A stretch of 8,185 bases of DNA from Nitrospirota bacterium. Lineage in GTDB: Bacteria; Nitrospirota; 9FT-COMBO-42-15; HDB-SIOI813. The notes beneath the pieces were generated by a model, which did not search any database, had not been told where the DNA came from, and saw nothing but the letters and a program-made list of their open reading frames with translations. Location: contig JACRGZ010000172.1 of assembly GCA_016234155.1 (NCBI GenBank), forward strand, positions 1 through 8,185. Direction: 5' to 3'. Made by a program: the position numbers and the translations under genes. This document shows positions 1 to 4,886 of the stretch, piece by piece. Numbering within the stretch: the first letter of the stretch is position 1; each line of letters begins with the position of its first letter.

Positions 1-15
1 AAGGAGGATGAAAAT
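1..15 (+). repeat. Truncated 3' end of repeat motif S
   Basis: The window opens with AAGGAGGATGAAAAT, which matches the 3' end of the S motif found in full at 115-164, 1444-1494 and 7326-7376. The rest of this copy would lie outside the window. It is placed just before a TGTCATTCCCG palindrome, as in the copy near 1333-1340. Confidence 0.55.
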
Positions 16-29
16 CAGTTGTTTCAATC

Positions 30-106
30 TTTGTCATTCCCGAAATCTTTTATCGGGAATCTGGTTTAAAACCAGATTCCCGCTTAAGACATGCGGGAAT
101 GACAAA
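30..106. repeat. REP-like compound palindrome, TGTCATTCCCG family (copy A)
   Basis: The outer arms TTTGTCATTCCCG (30-42) and CGGGAATGACAAA (94-106) are a perfect 13-bp inverted repeat. Inside, ATTCCCGA (36-43) pairs with TCGGGAAT (53-60), CGGGAATCTGGTTT (54-67) pairs with AAACCAGATTCCCG (69-82) around one base, and ATTCCCGC (76-83) pairs with GCGGGAAT (93-100), so alternative folds compete. The stretch 63-106 is identical to 1391-1434. This is dispersed intergenic repeat DNA; no transposase is nearby. Confidence 0.85.
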
Positions 107-114
107 CAATGGGT

Positions 115-164
115 ATTTTCAGATGAACCGTCATGAGCCGGGGCTCACAAAGGATTATGAAAAT
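115..164 (+). repeat. Repeat motif S (copy ahead of the ROK gene)
   Basis: This 50-nt motif begins ATTTTCAGATGAAC and ends ATGAAAAT, so its ends are inverted repeats (ATTTTCA 115-121, TGAAAAT 158-164). A central hairpin pairs TGAGCC (134-139) with GGCTCA (142-147). The segment CACAAAGGA follows the hairpin. Near-identical copies lie at 1444-1494 and 7326-7376 in the same orientation, each upstream of a gene. This copy lacks one base relative to the other two, in the hairpin loop region. Confidence 0.85.
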
Positions 165-298
165 CCCCCTTAATCCCCCTTTTTCAAAGGGGGAAATTAG
201 TTCCCCCCCCTTTAGAAAAGGGGGGTAAAAGTCCCCCTTTTTTAAAGGGGGATTTAGGGGGATTATGGGGTAAGGGGGGATTTGAAAGGGATTTTCAT
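157..298 (+). repeat. C/G-rich palindromic leader of the ROK gene, closed by ATGAAAATCCC/GGGATTTTCAT
   Basis: ATGAAAATCCC (157-167) and GGGATTTTCAT (288-298) form a perfect 11-bp closing stem that ends on the base before the start codon at 299. Within it, 162-193 (AATCCCCCTTAATCCCCC... to GGGGG) and 233-264 are near-perfect 32-nt inverted arms of a common dispersed repeat. A smaller C-run/G-run hairpin sits between them. The Shine-Dalgarno-like AAAGGG (285-290) falls partly in the closing stem. G-runs at 247-251, 257-261, 267-270 and 274-279 make a possible G-quadruplex. Regulatory action is inferred only. Confidence 0.75.
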
Positions 299-1288
299 AT
301 GAAAAAAATACAGGAAGAGGTTGTCATAGGAATAGACTTAGGAGGCTCAGCTATACGTCTGTCAACCGTTACAAAGAGAGGGAGGATAATAAACCCACGG
401 AGGATAGGGATTGCCGGCAGGCGTTATAAAGACCATATTTTAACATCAATCATATATAATGTGCTGGATATTAAGTCTCTTGAAAATACAAGGCGCAACA
501 AGGTAGTAGCCGTAGGTATAGGATCACCTGGTATTATTGATTTTAGTAAAGGTACAATCATTAGCTCGCCAAATTTTCCAGACTGGAAAGATGTCCCGTT
601 ACGGTCATTACTTGAAAGGTCACTTGATCTCCCCGTAACATTGGAAAATGATGCCAATGCCGCTGCCTTTGGCGAGAAGTGGAAGGGGGCAGGCCGCGGG
701 GTAAATAGCCTGATATGCATGACAATGGGTACAGGTATAGGTGGAGGAATAATACTTAATGGCAATATATGGCATGGGGCCCATGGCATGGGTGGTGAGG
801 TCGGTCACATGACTGTAAACCCGGAAGGGCCGCTCTGCAATTGCGGCAACAATGGATGCCTTGAGGCCTACTCTTCAGCTACAGGAATGGTGAGGAGTGC
901 AGTTGAGTCAATAAATGGAGGTAAAAGGACGATCCTTATAAAACTATCCGGTGGTGATAACAATAAAATAACGGCAAAGATGATCCATGAAGCGGCCTTA
1001 CAGGGGGACAGTGTCTCAATTAATATACTGACAGAGGCAGGCAAGTATCTCGGTATTGCTATTGCCAGCCTAATGCATATACTTAACCCCGAGATGATAG
1101 TCCTGACCGGGGCAGTTACAGGGGCATGGGACTTTTTTATGCCTGCCGCAAAGAAAGAGGTGGAAAAGCGGGCGTATAAGGCTATGGTAGAGAAGACAAA
1201 GATAGTCCCAGGTATGCTGATAGACAGCGCCGGGATAGTCGGAGCGGCAGGATTGGCAATGAAGCAACTTGGCTTGTTGAAGCTATGA
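299..1288 (+). CDS. ROK-family sugar kinase, probably glucokinase-like
   Basis: This 329-aa protein is a complete ROK-family kinase, which transfers phosphate from ATP to a hexose in the cytoplasm. The N-terminal phosphate-binding motif reads DLGGS (13-17), where most members have DxGGT. GIGSPG (73-78) and the catalytic-base motif ENDANAAAFGE (116-126, Asp118) follow. Next come a glycine-rich MGTGIGGG (143-150) and the sugar-contacting GGEVGH (165-170). The zinc cluster CNCGNNGC supplies Cys180, Cys182 and Cys187 together with His170. VLTGAVTGA, about residues 265-275, lies in the C-terminal nucleotide lobe. Length is normal for ROK kinases, and no N-terminal DNA-binding domain is present, so a ROK repressor is unlikely. 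Glucose is the best guess for substrate; N-acetylmannosamine or another hexose cannot be excluded. The start ATG follows AAAGGG by 8 nt and sits inside the palindrome ATTTTCATATGAAAA. Its neighbours suggest no pathway. Confidence 0.93.
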   Translation: MKKIQEEVVIGIDLGGSAIRLSTVTKRGRIINPRRIGIAGRRYKDHILTSIIYNVLDIKSLENTRRNKVVAVGIGSPGIIDFSKGTIISSPNFPDWKDVPLRSLLERSLDLPVTLENDANAAAFGEKWKGAGRGVNSLICMTMGTGIGGGIILNGNIWHGAHGMGGEVGHMTVNPEGPLCNCGNNGCLEAYSSATGMVRSAVESINGGKRTILIKLSGGDNNKITAKMIHEAALQGDSVSINILTEAGKYLGIAIASLMHILNPEMIVLTGAVTGAWDFFMPAAKKEVEKRAYKAMVEKTKIVPGMLIDSAGIVGAAGLAMKQLGLLKL

Positions 1289-1289
1289 A

Positions 1290-1340
1290 TTGTAAATGTA
1301 ATGCCCATGGGCCAAGAGGATCACAAAGGAAGATGAAAAT
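1290..1340 (+). repeat. Degenerate copy of motif S
   Basis: From CATGGGCCAAGAGGATCACAAAG onward (about 1306 to 1340) the sequence aligns with the S motif segment CATGAGCC.AGAGGCTCACAAAG and ends in ATGAAAAT (1333-1340). The 5' half is only loosely similar. The central hairpin is weakened (GGGCC against GGATC). It begins directly after the ROK stop codon and runs into the TGTCAT palindrome, the same arrangement as at positions 1-106. Confidence 0.5.
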
Positions 1341-1359
1341 AGCCCAGCAACTTAATAAC

Positions 1360-1432
1360 TGTCATCCCCGAATGTTTCTATCGGGGATATGGTTTAAAAC
1401 CAGATTCCCGCTTAAGACATGCGGGAATGACA
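1360..1432. repeat. REP-like compound palindrome, TGTCATTCCCG family (copy B)
   Basis: The outer arms TGTCATCCCCG (1360-1370) and CGGGAATGACA (1422-1432) match at 10 of 11 positions. The left internal hairpin is ATCCCCGA (1364-1371) with TCGGGGAT (1381-1388). The equivalent hairpin of copy A is ATTCCCGA/TCGGGAAT, so a T-A pair has become a C-G pair on both sides. The right half, from 1391, is identical to copy A. Confidence 0.85.
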
Positions 1433-1443
1433 AATTTGGGGTT

Positions 1444-1494
1444 ATTTTCAGGTGAACCCCCATGAGCCAGAGGCTCACAAAGGAGCATGAAAAT
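1444..1494 (+). repeat. Repeat motif S (copy ahead of the permease A gene)
   Basis: This 51-nt copy begins ATTTTCAGGTGAAC (from 1444) and ends ATGAAAAT (1487-1494), with TGAGCC and GGCTCA (centre about 1463-1477) forming the internal hairpin. It can be read as a 12-codon micro-ORF from GTG 1452 (VNPHEPEAHKGA, stop TGA 1488-1490). Its final ATGAAAAT is the left half of the closing stem of the next leader hairpin. Confidence 0.85.
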
Positions 1495-1563
1495 CACCCC
1501 TCACCTTAATCCTCTCCCCTAAGGGGAGAGGGTAGGGTGAGGGGGTTACAAGGGTATTTTCAT
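1487..1563 (+). repeat. CCCCTCACC/CTCTCCCC palindromic leader of permease A, closed by ATGAAAAT/ATTTTCAT
   Basis: ATGAAAAT (1487-1494) pairs with ATTTTCAT (1556-1563), the eight bases directly before the start codon. Inside, CCCCTCACC pairs with GGTGAGGGG, and CCTCTCCCC pairs with GGGGAGAGG around a TAA loop. This is the widespread 'CTCTCCCCTAAGGGGAGAGGG' repeat type, unrelated in sequence to the filling of the ROK leader although the closing stem is the same. AAGGG (about 1550-1554), the likely ribosome binding site, lies between the hairpin and the ATTTTCAT half-site. Confidence 0.75.
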
Positions 1564-2352
1564 ATGAAAAAATATATCACCCTCTTCCACATCAACTGGC
1601 AGAACTCCCTGCAGTACAGATTCTCGCTGGTTATCTACATTGGCGGCTATTCCCTCTATATAGGTGTACTTTTATACCTCTGGTCCGCCATCTACCACGA
1701 AGGGCAATCCGTCGGAAACTACACACTACAGCAACTTACCACATATTATCTCCTGCAGCTCATGATAAACTCCATAATATTCTCCTACATAAGCTGGGAT
1801 GTAATTGACAATATCAAGAACGGCCTTTTTTCAAACTTCCTTACAAAACCCCTTGACTATTACCTCTACTGGTTCACCATCAATCTGTCAGGGAAGATGC
1901 TTGAGGCGCTCTTTGTCATCATTGCAGCCGGAGGCATATCCTTCTTTGTCAGTGACTATATATTCTTCCCTGAACATTTGATCACACTGATCTACTTTAT
2001 TATCGCAGTTGGATTAGGGATAGTACTTGCCTTTGAGATGGACTTCTGCATCGGGATGATCACCTTCTGGCTGACTCAGGTGCGGACATTCAAATATATG
2101 CTCCAGACACTGATACTATTCTTCGCGGGCGCCATGCTCCCTTTAGACCTCTTTCCCGCTTACCTTGCTAAAATAGCAGAGATACTCCCCTTCAGGTATC
2201 TCATCTTTTTCCCTGCAAGCATATACCTGGGAAAGATTGACAATCCATGGCTATCTTTTTTACTCCTTATATTCTGGATCATCATATTTTATGTTATTTC
2301 ACGTATACTGCTTGCAAGGGGGATAAAGAGATACGAGGCAGTCGGTGCTTGA
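1564..2352 (+). CDS. ABC-2 type exporter permease A (COG4587-like)
   Basis: This 262-aa integral inner-membrane protein has about six hydrophobic segments (roughly 21-41, 58-78, 113-131, 138-168, 177-194 and 229-251). Family-like features are the cytoplasmic DNIKNGLFSNFLTKPLDYYLY (82-102), the segment FWLTQVRTFKYML (168-180), the LPLDLFP...LPFRYLIFFPASIYLG stretch (192-223) and the C-terminal KRYEAVGA. These fit the COG4587 permease of the three-component COG4586/COG4587/COG3694 exporter, whose other two parts follow directly. The substrate is unknown; relatives are usually annotated only as ABC-2 transporters. ATG 1564 is preferred over the upstream in-frame start at 1537, because the extra nine residues would be read from the repeat hairpin and the family begins near MKKYITLF. 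AAGGG precedes it by about 9 nt. Confidence 0.9.
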   Translation: MKKYITLFHINWQNSLQYRFSLVIYIGGYSLYIGVLLYLWSAIYHEGQSVGNYTLQQLTTYYLLQLMINSIIFSYISWDVIDNIKNGLFSNFLTKPLDYYLYWFTINLSGKMLEALFVIIAAGGISFFVSDYIFFPEHLITLIYFIIAVGLGIVLAFEMDFCIGMITFWLTQVRTFKYMLQTLILFFAGAMLPLDLFPAYLAKIAEILPFRYLIFFPASIYLGKIDNPWLSFLLLIFWIIIFYVISRILLARGIKRYEAVGA

Positions 2353-2535
2353 TATTGACGACTTCGTAAAAAGTCCATCTGCGGCGTTGCGCTGCATCCT
2401 TCGTCATTACGGCGTAACTACAAAGTACGCCTCATTCCTCAGGATTTGCGCGCCTTCGGGTACCCACTTTTGTGGGTGATGGAGCTTTTTACGAAGTCGT
2501 CCGCTGTCAGGACTTTTTACGAGGGTGTCAATATT
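2351..2535. repeat. MITE-like palindromic element between the two permease genes
   Basis: The left arm (2351-2376, GATATTGACGACTTCG... to AAGTCC) has two right-hand partners. An inner one at about 2478-2501 matches GATGGA.CTTTTTACGAAGTCGTC with one extra base. An outer one at 2510-2535 matches in 22 of 26 positions. The interior has CATCTGCGGCGT, GCGCTGCATCCT...AGGATTTGCGC pairing, an apex GGCGTA/TACGCC, and a 6-bp hairpin ACCCAC-TTTT-GTGGGT (2462-2477). It begins within the stop codon of permease A and ends inside the reading frame of permease B. It shares CATCTGCGGCGT and AGTACGCCTCA with the element at 4444-4571. No transposase is present, so this is at most a non-autonomous element. Confidence 0.8.
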
Positions 2536-3333
2536 CTGAAGACAATAAGACGTTACACAGGTTTATACAAGGCATTCCTCTTCCAGAACCTCAAGGAGGA
2601 TATGATATACAGGTCGAACTTTATCACCCTTGTGGTAATGGATATAGCATTTGTAAGCATAAGTGTGGTACTTTTTAAGATTATCTTCGGCCATGTAAAT
2701 TCTATAGCCGGATGGACATTCCATCAGTCTGTTATTCTAATAGGAACCGTTGGAATTGTACGTGAGATGGCCTACCTGACATTCAGGCGCGGTTTCCTGG
2801 AATTAGGGAACCACATACGCACAGGGACATTCGATACATTCATGGTAAGGCCTATACTACCTAACATACACCTTGCCTTCAGGCACATATCGCTTTCAGA
2901 GAGCCTTGGGGAGTGTATAATGGGGGTTATACTCGTAGTCTATGGCTTTATGCATCTGAATACCTGGAGCCTCCTCAGTATACCACTCTACGTATTATTC
3001 CTGATAAACTCACTTATGGTGTATTATGGGTTCAGCCTCCTTATCAACAGCATTGTTTTCTGGGTGATAAAATCACAGGAGTTGAATACGATCGTATACT
3101 TTTTTATGGAGACGTCCCGGTATCCTGGAGATATATTCAGGGGCGTTGGAAAGATACTTTTCACATTCATTATCCCTATTGGGATAATAGCTACTGCGCC
3201 TGCCTCCATACTTACCGGACGCATGGGATGGAAGTTTGCAGCAATATCAATAATAGTCGGGGTCTCTTTTCTAAGTACAGGGCTGTACGTGTGGAAAAAG
3301 AGCATTGAGCATTACTCCTCGGCAAGCGGATAG
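2479..3333 (+). CDS. ABC-2 type exporter permease B (COG3694/DUF990-like)
   Basis: Read from ATG 2479 this is a 284-aa inner-membrane permease, the second membrane subunit of the exporter. Hydrophobic segments lie near 48-70, 83-101, 143-160, 165-194, 224-245 and 252-272. Family-like motifs are an N-terminal YTGLYKAFLFQNLKEDMIYRSNF (26-48), the loop TGTFDTFMVRPILPN (116-129) and SRYPGDIFRGVGKILFTFIIPIG (213-235). The start is uncertain. From ATG 2479 to ATG 2602 there is no in-frame ATG, GTG or TTG, yet residues 1-19 are encoded by the palindromic element. The conserved part begins near KTIRRYTGLY. Options are ATG 2479 (weak ribosome site, GTGGGTG), TTG 2446, or a rare ATT 2533 preceded by GAGGG. 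It lies 126 nt after permease A and 48 nt before the ATPase, so one transcript is likely. Confidence 0.85.
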   Translation: MELFTKSSAVRTFYEGVNILKTIRRYTGLYKAFLFQNLKEDMIYRSNFITLVVMDIAFVSISVVLFKIIFGHVNSIAGWTFHQSVILIGTVGIVREMAYLTFRRGFLELGNHIRTGTFDTFMVRPILPNIHLAFRHISLSESLGECIMGVILVVYGFMHLNTWSLLSIPLYVLFLINSLMVYYGFSLLINSIVFWVIKSQELNTIVYFFMETSRYPGDIFRGVGKILFTFIIPIGIIATAPASILTGRMGWKFAAISIIVGVSFLSTGLYVWKKSIEHYSSASG

Positions 3334-3342
3334 GAAGTATTC

Positions 3343-3365
3343 CCCTCCCCCTTGATGGGGGAGGG
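3343..3365. repeat. CCCTCCCCC/GGGGGAGGG hairpin repeat
   Basis: CCCTCCCCC (3343-3351) and GGGGGAGGG (3357-3365) form a perfect 9-bp stem with a TTGAT loop, 9 nt after the permease B stop. The following AGGGTGGGGGTGA carries the likely ribosome binding site of the ATPase gene. This resembles the right half of the CTCTCCCC-type repeats, without a matching outer left arm. There is no T tract, so it is unlikely to be an intrinsic terminator. Confidence 0.7.
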
Positions 3366-3381
3366 ATAGGGTGGGGGTGAA

Positions 3382-4356
3382 ATGCCCATTTCAATACAGG
3401 TAAAAAACCTCAGAAAGACCTTCGACTACTTTAAAAAAGAGCCTGGTCTCGCAGGCTCTTTCAAGAGCCTCTTCTGGCGGGAAAAACTATACAACGAGGC
3501 ATTGAAAGGGATCTCTTTCGAGATACAGGAAGGTGAACTCGTCGGCTTCTTAGGCCCCAATGGCGCCGGAAAGACAACGACACTGAAAATTCTGTCCGGC
3601 ATCCTCTACCCCACCGGAGGCGAGGCAGTTGTCATTGGACATGTGCCATGGAAGCGTGAACCGGCGTATCAAAAGCAGTTCGCCATCGTAATGGGGCAGA
3701 AAAACCAGCTCTGGTGGGACCTCCCTGCACAGGAATCCTTTACCCTGAATAAAGAAATTTACGAAATAGACACAAGGGTATACAAAAATAACCTGGATGA
3801 GCTTATAGAACTCTTTGACATCAAGGAACTAATAGATGTCCCTGTAAGAAAGCTCTCCATGGGACAGAGGATGAAGTGTGAGCTTGCAGCCGCCCTCCTC
3901 CACTCCCCCAAGGTCCTTTTCTTAGACGAGCCCACCATAGGGCTCGACATAATATCACAGGAGAAGATCAGGAAATACATAGAAGGGTATAACAGGCTGA
4001 AAAAGACGACCGTCCTCCTTACAAGCCACTACATGCGGGATGTAGAGAGGTTATGCAAGCGGGTAATTGTCATAAACAATGGTGTCATAATATACGACGG
4101 ATTAGTAGAAGATCTAATGAACAGATACGCAGACTACAAGACAATCAGATTGAGGTTCTCGCGGGAATATAATGAGAATGGACTTGAAAAATATGGGAAT
4201 GTGGTCGAGCGTGATGGCCTTAACGTCGTCATAAAGGCCAGTAAAGAGGATATCGCAAAACATACCGCCAAAATCCTTAGCGAATTCCCCGTGGAAGACC
4301 TGTCTGTAGAAGACGTGGAGATCGAGGATGTGATAAGCAAGATTTTTACAGGGTAA
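3382..4356 (+). CDS. ABC-2 type exporter ATP-binding protein (COG4586-like)
   Basis: This 324-aa cytoplasmic ATPase powers the exporter formed with the two permeases upstream. Every ABC motif is intact: Walker A GPNGAGKT (58-65), Q-loop Gln106 in MGQKNQLWWD, signature LSMGQ (158-162), Walker B VLFLDEP (178-184), D-loop GLD (187-189) and switch His216 in LLTSHYM. The insertion FKSLFWREKLYNEALKGISFEI (27-48) between the first strand and Walker A is typical of COG4586 rather than of shorter NatA-like ATPases. The last ~80 residues form an accessory C-terminal domain ending EIEDVISKIFTG. It begins 48 nt after permease B, with a G-rich ribosome site (AGGGTGGGGG, 3368-3377) lying in repeat sequence. 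Its stop is 8 bp from the 3' end of the convergent tRNA gene. The cargo cannot be deduced. Confidence 0.95.
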   Translation: MPISIQVKNLRKTFDYFKKEPGLAGSFKSLFWREKLYNEALKGISFEIQEGELVGFLGPNGAGKTTTLKILSGILYPTGGEAVVIGHVPWKREPAYQKQFAIVMGQKNQLWWDLPAQESFTLNKEIYEIDTRVYKNNLDELIELFDIKELIDVPVRKLSMGQRMKCELAAALLHSPKVLFLDEPTIGLDIISQEKIRKYIEGYNRLKKTTVLLTSHYMRDVERLCKRVIVINNGVIIYDGLVEDLMNRYADYKTIRLRFSREYNENGLEKYGNVVERDGLNVVIKASKEDIAKHTAKILSEFPVEDLSVEDVEIEDVISKIFTG

Positions 4357-4364
4357 GCCTTTTT

Positions 4365-4440
4365 TGGTGGGCTCTCGCAGAATTGAACTGCGGACACGAG
4401 GCTTTTCAGGCCTCTGCTCTACCGACTGAGCTAAGAGCCC
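4365..4440 (-). tRNA. tRNA-Phe (anticodon GAA)
   Basis: Reading the minus strand gives a full cloverleaf of 73 nt plus an encoded CCA (4365-4367). The acceptor stem is GGGCTCT/AGAGCCC. The D arm is GCTC-AGTCGGTA-GAGC, the anticodon arm is GAGGC-CTGAAAA-GCCTC with anticodon GAA, and the variable loop is GTGTC. The T arm is CGCAG-TTCAATT-CTGCG, and the discriminator is A. The 5' end is only 3 bp from a long palindromic element (4444-4571), leaving no room for a promoter of its own outside that element. It may be processed from a transcript begun upstream of the small gene at 4614-4877. Confidence 0.97.
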
Positions 4441-4443
4441 ACG

Positions 4444-4571
4444 GAATTTACGCTGAAAACAGGTCATCTGCGGCGTCAGGGCAATAAATTTAAGTTTCAA
4501 CGTACATTAAGTACGCCTCAACTTAAATTTATTGCCCTTCCTTGCACCTGACCTGTTTTGAGCGTAAATTC
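4444..4571. repeat. 128-bp long-arm palindromic element upstream of tRNA-Phe
   Basis: The terminal arms 4444-4466 and 4549-4571 (GAATTTACGCT...AGCGTAAATTC) are inverted repeats matching at 22 of 23 positions. An inner perfect 18-bp pair, GGGCAATAAATTTAAGTT (4479-4496) with 4520-4537, and an apex CGTAC-ATTAA-GTACG (4501-4515) complete one long hairpin. The unpaired CATCTGCGGCGT (left) and GTACGCCTCA (right of apex) match the element at 2351-2535, though the arms differ. No coding sequence fits it. Confidence 0.9.
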
Positions 4572-4579
4572 GACTTTAA

Positions 4580-4610
4580 GCTGAAAATAGGCCACCTGCG
4601 GCGTCAGGTC
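4580..4610 (+). repeat. Partial left arm of the same palindromic element
   Basis: GCTGAAAATAGGCCACCTGCGG and the following CGTCAGGTC match 4452-4482 in 27 of 31 positions. This solitary left arm lies 3 bp beyond the stop codon of the small minus-strand gene. It may be the remnant of a second, tandem element or a rearrangement product. Confidence 0.7.
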
Positions 4611-4613
4611 TAG

Positions 4614-4877
4614 TTACTCATCCCTATCAAACCTTATCCTGACCCTCTTCAGGAATGACCTGTCGAAATTGCTAATCCAGCCTTCGGCATCTGAGGATTT
4701 GACTGCCCCTTTTCTTGTAAGCCTTGTAACAGATGCCAGTATCAGGTCAACATGATAACCTTCCTTCTCAATCATTGCAAGGGTATCTTTAATCTCATCA
4801 TTTTCACTAAATGCCTGTCCAATAGAATCAGCCAGCGTCTTCATCAGCTCTTTAAGCCTTTCGTCTGATCTGTCCAT
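4614..4877 (-). CDS. Small unrecognised acidic/basic cytoplasmic protein (87 aa)
   Basis: I do not recognise this family. From ATG 4877 the product is 87 residues, soluble and highly charged, with no signal peptide or membrane segment. The N-terminal part (DERLKELMKTLADSIGQAF, about 5-23) looks like an amphipathic helix. IKDTLAMIEKEGYHVDLILASVTRLTRKG (about 29-57) reads as helix-turn-strand, with a GYHVDLIL segment in the middle. The C-terminus is basic then acidic (FLKRVRIRFDRDE). It is judged real because it is on the strand opposite its neighbours, has protein-like composition, and lies just downstream of a good promoter (4887-4916). There is no ribosome binding site, and a TTG at 4880 is an alternative start. 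tRNA-Phe lies downstream on the same strand, beyond the palindromic element. Confidence 0.75.
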   Translation of the reverse strand: MDRSDERLKELMKTLADSIGQAFSENDEIKDTLAMIEKEGYHVDLILASVTRLTRKGAVKSSDAEGWISNFDRSFLKRVRIRFDRDE

Positions 4878-4886
4878 CAATTAAAA

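Noticed and set aside
1..298. CRISPR array
   Set aside because: Repeats are palindromic, of several unrelated kinds and irregularly spaced, with no unique spacers of constant length and no cas genes.
868..1308. 146-aa minus-strand frame opposite the ROK gene
   Set aside because: It is a shadow of an unmistakable kinase gene on the other strand. Its low-complexity Ile/Ala/Ser/Pro content is what antisense reading gives, and no domain is visible.
1537..1563. Upstream start giving permease A nine extra residues (MRGLQGYFH)
   Set aside because: These residues would be read from the repeat hairpin. ATG 1564 has a ribosome site and fits the family N-terminus.
4114..4500. 128-aa minus-strand reading frame containing LLAQSVEQRPEKPRVRSSILREPT
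   Set aside because: This is the translation of tRNA-Phe and the neighbouring repeat, a well-known type of spurious database protein. It also overlaps the end of the ABC ATPase gene.
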